NCBI GenBank assembly: GCA_020698575.1 | Contig: CM036248.1 | Location: 13,731,729-13,795,728 of the forward strand | Direction: 5' to 3' | DNA from: Bostrychus sinensis | Lineage: Eukaryota > Chordata > Actinopteri > Gobiiformes > Eleotridae | Length of the DNA: 64,000 bases | Shown: positions 56,757 through 64,000 of the stretch, one piece after another | Layout: every line of letters starts with the position of its first letter | Position numbering within the stretch: the stretch's first letter is position 1 | Notes under the pieces: model-generated | What the model was told of the DNA's origin: nothing | Seen by the model: only the letters and a program-made list of their open reading frames with translations | Databases searched by the model: none | Made by a program: the position numbers and the translations under genes

Positions 56757-57433
56757 TAGGCACTCTCTCCTTACATCCGTCAAATCACCAAATCAGCCTT
56801 CTTCCATCTCCGCAACATTGCCCATCTTTGTCCCACCCTGTCCACATCTGCTGCAGAAACCCTCATCCACTCCTTCATCTCTTCCAGACTCGACTACTGC
56901 AATAGCCTCCTCTATGGTCTTCCCTCAACCCACCTACAAAAACTTTAGTACATTCAGAACTCAGCCGCCCACCTCCTCACCCACACCCGCTTCAGGGAAC
57001 ATATTACCCCCGTCCTACAGCAGCTCCACTGGCTCCCCATTCAACAACGCATTCATTTCAAGATCCTCCTCATCACCTTCAAAGCCCTCAATAACCTAGC
57101 CCCCCCATACCTCACTGACCTTCTGCAGCACCACCGCCCCTCCCGCCGCCTCCGATCATCGGACTCCAATCTCCTCACTCCCATCACTAAATCCAAGCAC
57201 CGTACCTTGGGGGACAGAGCCTTGGCCATCGCTGCCCCCACCCTCCTGAACTCTCTCCCCCCACACATCCGTGCCTCAGACTCTCTTCAAACTTTCAAAA
57301 AACACTTAAAAACCTATCTCTTTAATCAAGCTTTCAACCCTCAATAACATCTCTCCTGTTCTTTTGTTTGTCATTAATGTTTGTTTCTTGTAAAGCATCT
57401 TTGAGTTCTGTAAAAGCGCTATATAAAATTGAT

Positions 57434-57466
<33 letters not shown>

Positions 57467-57467
57467 G
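56757..57467 (+). mobile_element. L2-like LINE, ORF2 C-terminus with full 3' tail
   Basis: The frame from 56760 to the natural stop TAA at 57345-57347 (195 codons) encodes the end of an L2-clade ORF2 protein: IRQITKSAFFHLRNIA, FISSRLDYCNSLLYGLP, SAAHLLTHTRFREHITPVL, LHWLPIQQRIHFKIL, TFKALNNLAPPYLTDLL, RTLGDRALAIAAPTLLNSLP, FKKHLKTYLFNQAF. Only one in-frame stop (TAG 56946-56948, where CAG is usual) and no frameshift, so it is a young truncated copy. The tail TTGTAAAGCATCTTTGAGTT, CTGTAAAAGCGCTATATAAA and (ATT)n are typical. Confidence 0.92.
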
Positions 57468-58250
57468 GTTAGCTGTCTATAATTCTCAAGAAATATAGAA
57501 AAAAATGAACAAATATCACACCCACAGGCCCTAATTCAAATCTATTTCTGCAACCTTTGATCACTTGTCCTCCCGAATGTTGTAGCTTGCCTCTTACAGC
57601 CCTATATAGAGTGCATGAAATTAATTGCTTATATGAGCTGAGACCCAAGGCTAGCTGCATTGTTATTGTTGTTACAGTTCAAAGTTGTTAAAATCCATAA
57701 CTTTAAAGGCATGTCAGATAAAGTTTCTCATCTGTCCCTTAGGCAGTCAGTACTGTGAAATATTAATACATAAAGTAAAACATGTATATTGTTCTATAGC
57801 AGTAATTTCCAAAGTCAGATGTGCCTCCTTAAAAATTCTGAAATCCTATGCAGGTCAATTTTAAATGTTCACTCTAAATACAGCATAAGTATTTATCTGA
57901 AGATCATATTAAAAGCATAAGAAAATACAGGCTATACATTGCCAAAAATAAAAATATTTGAACATACAGCACTTTCTAGTAAGTAATTTCTTCTTTTATG
58001 TACAACTGGCAGCCCACCTGCAGTACCTTCACGGCCATCTCAGGGTCCGCAGCCCACAGTTTGGAATCATGGTTCTGCAACATTATGTACTCCTTTTCCT
58101 CGTCTCAATTACACTTGTGAGACTTGTGCAGGCCCGTTAACGCTTGCTGGGGCCCAGGGCAAAAAGGATTCACATGAGCCCCCTTATAATAGAAAATATA
58201 AAAAAAGGAACCATTTCTGGGCCCCTCTGACCCTGATGCCTGGGACAACA
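57468..58250. other. Gene-free stretch
   Basis: 57790-57850 (AGCAGTAATTTCCAAAGTCA) resembles a decayed hAT-type end. Otherwise nothing recognised. Confidence 0.45.
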
Positions 58251-58254
58251 GACC

Positions 58255-58345
58255 CCTTCTGGTTCAGTCCTAGATTAGTCCTGGTTAAGTCATGGGTATC
58301 TGCTGGTTTAGTCCTAGATTCATTCTGGTTTAGTCCCTGTGTTGT
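58255..58345. repeat. Family H2 minisatellite fragment
   Basis: TTCTGGTTCAGTCCTAGATT, AGTCCTGGTTAAGTC and GCTGGTTTAGTCCTAGATTC. Confidence 0.7.
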
Positions 58346-59030
58346 CATTATATAGCAATACTAATTTCAGCCAATTAATTGAGGTACTTTGAAAGACAAA
58401 TACTCTGAGTTGGTACTCTATGTGAAATGTTTAACAAGCACTGATTTGGACAGTACACATTAATAAAGATAGAAAACATATGTATTTCTTTTTATTAGCA
58501 TTTCCCTCTTCTTCTCCTTTTGCATGTGTGCAAGCCTATTCCCACATCTCCACTGAGTGCTCATGTATTGAGGGTCAGAGTTTGTTTCTGTCCCTGGCTG
58601 GTTGCTGTTGGCAGGATTAGCAACGAGACAAGATGTTCAGTAAAAGCCCCCAGTTAGCGACGCCAAACATTGCATAATGCTCCATTTAGCACAGCACAAA
58701 TTTGTGGATTTACTCTCAGACCTATAACCTAGCTGTAGGCCCTTTCTGGAGGGATCAACCTACAGAGTGCTCAAGCAGATGGGTAATGTTTGGGGTGATT
58801 TTTCTCAGCCTAATAGCAGAAATGTGGTTTGGTTTTGCATATTGGGGTCTTTGCCACTGATAGCATTACCAAAACTGGAGTGCTTGTATGTAGCTTATAG
58901 GAGCATCAACAGTATATGAGCTTACTATAAATATGCAGCAATGAAAATAATCTACAGAGCATCAAAAACATCTAAGCAACCATTACGTCTCCCAGAATCA
59001 CACCTGGTCTACAGCACACATATTTGCTTG
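58346..59030. other. Gene-free stretch, CNE-like at 58490-58780
   Basis: 58490-58780 is balanced and repeat-free. No exon recognised. Confidence 0.35.
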
Positions 59031-59034
59031 TTTA

Positions 59035-59235
59035 CTTCTTCTTTCCTTTACCTTCTGGGAGTCACCACAGTAAATTTTCTGCCTCCTAACGTGCAGTGAT
59101 TTACAGATTGATTTGGCATAGGGTTTACACCAGACGTCTTCCTGAGTCAACCATCTCCATTTATCTTGGATTGGGACCTGCAGAAATAGTATGCTTTGTG
59201 ACCCCTCGAGGTCAGTTCCACCAGGCCACAAATTA
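59035..59235 (-). repeat. Dispersed repeat R1 copy with tail
   Basis: Plus strand: TACCTTCTGGGAGTCACCAC, TTTTCTGCCTCCTAACGTGC, AGTGATTTACAGATTG, CATCTCCATTTATCTTGGAT and TGACCCCTCGAGGTC: the R1 order in reverse. Confidence 0.7.
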
Positions 59236-59340
59236 CTACTTTTAGGACTTTTACCATAGACCCCAAAATATACAGTAATGGCCACTGATATTGGGGAAAA
59301 TTGTTTGTGTAAGACTTGTATATAAAAATCACTGCTCCTA

Positions 59341-59842
59341 ATAATTAAACAGGCTATTTTATAATGTTGTTGCCATCAAAAATATACCTAGAGTTGTGTT
59401 TTGCTTCATTCTCACATGTTTAGGAAATCTTATGTTCCCTGGCATGGCCATTCTGAGGGCTCTAAATGCCTGTTTCCACGAGCCCCCACTTATCCCACGA
59501 ACCTCTGCCCACTCCAGTAAGCACTGACGAATCTCTACAGCCAGTCTACAGCTCTGTTTCCTCTGATTCCTTACAGACAGTTTTCTTTATGTAGTAAAAT
59601 AGCATCATACAAATTATTTAAGAAAGTGATTTTTTAATTAATTTTTTTATTATTATGTTCAAAAGACCACAACACTGCTCTATTCTACACTCAGCTGCCC
59701 TCTTCACCTGTTTCTTTATGGCACCAGTAGAGTAATTATTAAAAATGTTTTATTTTATCCAGATAATGTTTTTTAAAGGTTGTAAAACGTGCTGTTCTAT
59801 ACAATGCTGTTATAATATGAATAAAAGCATAATATAGCCCCT
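59341..59842 (+). mobile_element. M1b MITE, copy F
   Basis: Right end AAAAGCATAATATAGCCCCT followed by TTGA. The left end is decayed. Internal landmarks AGTAAGCACTGACGAATCTC, ATGTTCAAAAGACCACAACA and CAGCTGCCCTCTTCACCTG match copy B. Confidence 0.72.
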
Positions 59843-61035
59843 TTGAAGTGTGAAGACATTCCAGCGTTCATCTTCTGTTATAAGGTTACAGGACAGTAAG
59901 TGACTGATAATAAAGAAAAGGGTCACATGATCAAATAGTTAATGCTTATAATAATATAATATTAATAATAAATATCTTCTATTGTGGAAAAAGGCAGTGC
60001 TCCAGAGCATTAGGAGAATAATTAGCTAAACACAACCAAGCAGAGAAATCAACCATGCCTAAAATGTAGTGAACCAGATTTCTAAAAACAAGATTTCTAG
60101 TGTAAGTAGGGATTGCAGACCCAGATCAAGCGAAGGGGTATTGCTAACCTGGCATGCACACTTATACCTCAACAGACAGACAATCCCCAGGAAAACCAAA
60201 CCTCTGTCATTCTTCATTAAACCTCAGAACTGTAGCTACACCTTACTCATGCACACCTGGAGCAAACGCCTTACTTTGCCTGTCTCTGCGGTGTTGTGCA
60301 AAGTGATAGGCAGAAAGAGTGAGTCTAGTGGAGCAATAATTCAGAAGTGTAACCTCGGGCTATTTGAGGACTGTGCAAACATTGGGGGCTAGGCTATATC
60401 TGCTCCCAAAGAGTCAACACCTGAAGCATTGGAGGAGGAAGGAAGAGGGTGATTTTATTTATTTATTTATTTGTTTTCTGTATTTCTAGGCAATGGTTAG
60501 TCAGGTAATTCTAGCATAAAAAGTGTTGCCTTTTATTCTGGAAAAAAAAAAAAAAAAACTTGTGTGTGATCATCAAAGATAGTGTTCGGGCTGCCCTTTC
60601 CATTTCCCGTTCTGACTTTCTCTCACTGTACATCTTTGTAGCTGCACTAACTGTACTCTTTTGCCATTCTTGCCTTTCTTTGAAGCCTATTCGTGTTTAT
60701 CACTCACTTTTGCACCCTGCCAGAATCTCCACTCTCTTCCCTGGATACCTGGCGTTTTTCTGTTTCCCTTTTTTTTTTTTTTTTTTTGTGCTCACCCCCT
60801 TTCGCTTCCTCAAGTCATCTCCACATAGTACCACTCTCATCTCCTCCTCTCTCTGTCCCAACCATCTCTTTATTGACTTCTACTTGTCCTCCCATCCATC
60901 CTTCCCCATCTCTCTCCAGGCTTTTAGAGTGAATGATACAGATAGATGCTCTCCGCACCCTTTCTCGAAGCTCTCACGCACAATCAACAGCCCCGGCACT
61001 CAGCGGTCTACCCTCATCTCCCTCCTCTCTTGCTC
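59843..61035. other. Gene-free stretch
   Basis: A run of 18 A lies at 60542-60559 and a T-run at 60770-60786. 60590-61035 is pyrimidine-rich and gives a 186-codon frame (60560-61120) of Ser/Pro/Leu/Phe-rich sequence interrupted by the CA repeat. Composition explains it and I do not call it a gene. Confidence 0.4.
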
Positions 61036-61038
61036 TCT

Positions 61039-61039
<1 letters not shown>

Positions 61040-61078
<39 letters not shown>

Positions 61079-61084
61079 CACACA
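61040..61084. repeat. (CA)n(TA)n microsatellite
   Basis: About 14 CA units followed by TA units. Confidence 0.97.
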
Positions 61085-61470
61085 AACACAACGGGCCTCT
61101 TTACACCTGGTTCATCTTAGACCAAAGAGGGAGAGGGTATACTATGGAGGCAGCAACACTTCACTTGTTTTAGGGATCACAGGCTATATAGGACATAAAG
61201 TAAACATCCAGAGCCTTACAGCTAAGTAAAAAAAACTACTGTACTGTACAAGAAAAAGAACATTCTGTATTTTTTCCAATTAGAGTTATGTTTCAAAGAC
61301 ATTTATATGTGTTTCTTGATATGGGCCGCACCATTATATTATATTAATTAGCATTTCACGTACAATAAACATCATTACTCAGATGGTATCCATGTGAGTG
61401 TATGTGTGACTAATCAACCCACAGGAGTGACCCGGAAAGGGAAAGGCCAAAAGGGAAGAAGAATGATCTG
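61085..61470. other. Gene-free stretch
   Basis: Nothing recognised. Confidence 0.5.
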
Positions 61471-61475
61471 CTGCT

Positions 61476-61762
61476 AACAATAATAATGCTAATGCATTGG
61501 ATTTATATAGGGCCTTACTTAAAGCGCTCTACATTGCATTATTCATTCACTCCTCAGTCAGGCTTACAGAGATGTGGCTGACATTCTGCACCTATGGCCT
61601 GTCCATCCCCTCCACACACAATCACACTAACACATTCATAGGCAAGGTGGGTGAAGTGCATTGCCCAATGACACAACGGCAGTATGCAGTGCTGGTAGCG
61701 GGGATAGAACTGCCAACCTGCAGGTTAGACGGTGAACGACTCTACTGACTGAGCCACAGCTA
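61476..61762 (-). mobile_element. tRNA-derived SINE (family S4), minus-strand copy
   Basis: Minus strand from 61762: GTAGCTGTGGCTCAGTCAGT (A-box), CCTGCAGGTTGGCAGTTCTA (B-box region GGCAGTTCTATCC), body CATTGGGCAATGCACTTCAC, GTGTGATTGTGTGTGGAGG, GAGGAGTGAATGAATAATGC, tail GTAGAGCGCTTTAAGTAAGG and TATATAAATCCAATGCATTA. Nearly complete. Confidence 0.86.
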
Positions 61763-62520
61763 CGATACATTCTCCATCACAATGAAAAGTATGGGTACAA
61801 GTTCACTGATTTTTCGCTGAAACTGAATTCATGTAAAAGAACTCACTAGTCATAAAGCATTAAAATAGAGTCTTGAGTGAATCTTGATTTTTTTTTTTCT
61901 TGTGATCAAAATTGGTCATTTCCAGTTTACCTTATTTTTATTAATGTTACAGTCCAATATCGAAGTAGTCATTAATATAGGAACACAACATATACTGCCA
62001 CATATGATGACAACACTATCACAAAGCTACATATGCTGAACTCTTCATTTACTCTACAGGTTTACATAATTCACTGTCCAGGACTTTCCTAAGATGCAAC
62101 ATGCCAACATTAAAATTTTGACAATAAAGTGTCCTTCCTGAATATAAGTCATGCCTGTGATAAACAGCTGCAATCATCTCCAGTCCACAGCTGTAGTAGA
62201 AGCACATGATTGAAAGAATAAATCATATTAATAGCCAATAATGCAAATGTGAAATGCACTAAATTTATGACAAACATAAAGACTTGGACAGAGGCACAGT
62301 CCTGTATATTTAGAGGCAAAGATAAACCATCACCAGGGCCTTGGTCAAAGTAAATATTAAATAAGGAATTCTATATAGAAATATATTTGTTAGAGGTGGG
62401 ATGTGATACATTTACTTGAATACATTCAGTACATTTTCTAAAACATCCTTTAATTTTTAATATTTTTTTTTTTCCTCAAAATGTTCTTTTTAATCTTAAA
62501 ATGAGTAAAAGTCAGTCAGT
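61763..62520. other. Gene-free stretch
   Basis: A weak H1-like piece lies at 62395-62450. Otherwise nothing recognised. Confidence 0.45.
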
Positions 62521-62529
62521 CACTCTCCT

Positions 62530-62912
62530 TCTAGCGCTGGTTGGAGCTGGCTGCTCGTTGCAATGGCTCTTACCTCTTTTCCTTTTCTAGTATTTTAGCT
62601 TATTTATATTATATATATTTATTGCTCTTGTAAATATTTTGTATTATGCCGTATATATTTCTTTTTAGACAAATCTTGTTTTTCTTTGGGTTCACTGCAT
62701 TTTTCATAGCCTATTTTAGTTTATTTAGCTTAACTTGTCGTAGTTTAGTTTAGTTTTTTTTTTTTTTTTTCCCTCTCTTTTGCCAGACTGGTCTCTGATA
62801 CTCTTTTGTGCGCGTGTGATACCACTGTGCTACTGCTTATTGTACCTATGCTGTGTTGCAACAATGAAATTTCTCCACTGAGGGACTAATAAAGGTTTTC
62901 TAAATTTTTTTT
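62530..62912 (+). mobile_element. LINE 3' untranslated end
   Basis: Ends with GTTGCAACAATGAAATTTCT and CCACTGAGGGACTAATAAAG followed by GTTTTCT, a typical teleost LINE 3' terminus. Upstream is AT-rich with no coding sequence left; the 5' border is uncertain. Confidence 0.6.
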
Positions 62913-62929
62913 TCTATTATTATTCTTAA

Positions 62930-63050
62930 AATGACTTTGATGGCAAGTGGGTAAACTCACCTTACAACCAGAAAATCTTAGGTTCGAGCCAAGGTTTGTG
63001 GACAGGGTAGTAGTGGTAATAATAGTAGTAGATTTTACTGTGCATCTGCA
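62930..63050 (+). mobile_element. tRNA-like SINE head
   Basis: TTTGATGGCAAGTGGGTAAA (A-box-like ATGGCAAGTGG) and AATCTTAGGTTCGAGCC (B-box GGTTCGAGCC) at tRNA-like spacing, followed by a degenerate trinucleotide tract. Confidence 0.5.
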
Positions 63051-63249
63051 AAAAAAAAATAAAAAAAATAAAATAAAATAAAATAAAAATTCCAACAATA
63101 GATTGTAATAAAAAGCATTTCTGTTGACTACTTTCAATAATGTAACGTTGTTTTGAAGAATACAGTACACTTTGTAAGTACTTCCTCCATCTCTGTATAT
63201 TTGAATTCTTGCAATGCCACAATGCAATGGTCTGCATAATGTTGTGGTG

Positions 63250-64000
63250 CAGCATTATTAAATGTACACAACCCTCATTTACATTTACAGTGGCTCATGA
63301 AGCTGTGTCAGGAGTGCACTCGTTCCTTGCACTTGAACTATGACTTCATACTGGATGCCACATTCGACAGTAATTGTATAAAGTTGTAGTGTTATCGCTG
63401 CAACAGCAACAACACAACTTTGATTCTCTTTGTATTGATTATCTCTTCAAGACCAAGTGCAATGACATTATCCTTATTTTCCCATACAGGAGGTTAAATG
63501 AACATGTAACTCTGCTAATACAGGAGATTATAGCTCTCTGCGTGCGTCGAAGCATCCACATTAATTCTCTTCTTCGTTCACACACACGCACTCATTTTGT
63601 GCTTTTGACGGTAAGCTCCTGCGGTACACACACAGTCCTATGAAAGTCTACACGCTGCCTGTCTTTTACAATGCGATAAAGCCCCCTGTCTGGGCTCAGA
63701 TAGGAAGGTTATTGTCGGAAGCGCTGTAACCTTTTATTTCATCTGTTGTAAAAAGAAATCAATTAGGAGCTAGGTGGGATTGTGCACGACTAATCACATT
63801 GTGCTCTCCCCCACTTGGCACTTTTTTCCAGTCTCTCTTTGTTTCTATCCTTTATTGCATTTTTCCGTCTAATTCCATCTTTTCGCTTCCACTCGCTCTC
63901 TTTTTTATGTTTAATTTGTGACAGCAGGAGAAGTCAGGGCTCCCATTTAACCCTACGCTTGCAGCTTTAATAGCTTTAATCACTGCATTCACCATGGCAA
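63250..64000. other. CNE-like island at the window end
   Basis: Repeat-poor and balanced, with CAATTAGGAGCTAGGTGGG (about 63759) and GACTAATCACATTGTGC (about 63788), both with homeodomain-like cores. No exon or splice structure that I can support; the feature may continue beyond the window. Confidence 0.4.

Noticed and set aside
60560..61120. Longest open frame on the plus strand (186 codons)
   Set aside because: Composition is Ser/Pro/Leu/Phe-rich from a pyrimidine-rich tract and the frame runs into a CA microsatellite; no domain and no splice structure.
1..64000. CRISPR arrays, operons, bacterial ribosome binding sites
   Set aside because: No spaced direct repeats of CRISPR type; repeat content and texture are clearly those of a vertebrate nuclear genome.

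Overview
The window looks like 64 kb of a teleost fish nuclear genome, probably a gene desert or the inside of a very large intron. Support comes from the repeats: L2-like and other LINE fragments with typical teleost 3' tails, tRNA-derived SINEs with visible A and B boxes, hAT elements with 8-bp target duplications, TTAA-flanked MITEs, and many simple repeats. I found no host protein-coding exon I can defend. Open reading frames are short and mostly explained by repeats, microsatellites or chance. Placing it in spiny-rayed fishes is only a guess from repeat style.

Layout. 1-5.1 kb: low-repeat sequence with balanced base composition, resembling conserved non-coding elements (CNEs), including a possible duplicated pair near 2.30 and 4.85 kb. 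5.2-7.1 kb: L2 fragment, small hAT, and a SINE split by a LINE. 9.5-10.5 kb: hAT with 8-bp target duplication. 13-15.4 kb: LINE fragment, (TA)n, then a composite locus that can be read in full: a 5'-inverted LINE with a perfect 12-bp target duplication, itself hit by a TTA-flanked MITE. 16-22 kb: CNE-like islands, SINE and MITE copies.

22.9-27.4 kb is the most interesting part. It is a stack of transposons in a degenerate (TAC)n tract: a 524-bp hAT (duplication CTAGTGCT), a 2,054-bp TA-flanked element with terminal inverted repeats, and a 1,325-bp hAT (duplication CTTAAATA). The middle element has a GC-rich left end, five exon-like blocks separated by four introns with consensus splice signals, a polyA signal, and a right end built of repeated GGCCCAGATC-type motifs. 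Its inner exons look like tandem copies of one module and have no long reading frame, so a spliced non-coding transcript carried by a DNA transposon is the best candidate here for something undescribed.

28-45 kb: SINEs, a foldback MITE, a 20-bp minisatellite, further TTAA MITEs, trinucleotide arrays, a local duplication (39.6 and 40.7 kb), and a LINE 3' end followed by a SINE cluster. 46-64 kb: long CNE-like islands (46.3-47.0, 48.7-49.5, 53.7-54.7, 55.1-55.7, 63.3-64 kb) alternating with SINE, LINE and MITE fragments.

No genes act together here. The relationships that can be read are parasitic (SINEs sharing 3' tails with LINEs, non-autonomous DNA elements) and chronological (nested insertions). 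The CNE-like islands would fit long-range enhancers of a developmental gene outside the window, but that needs comparison with other fish.
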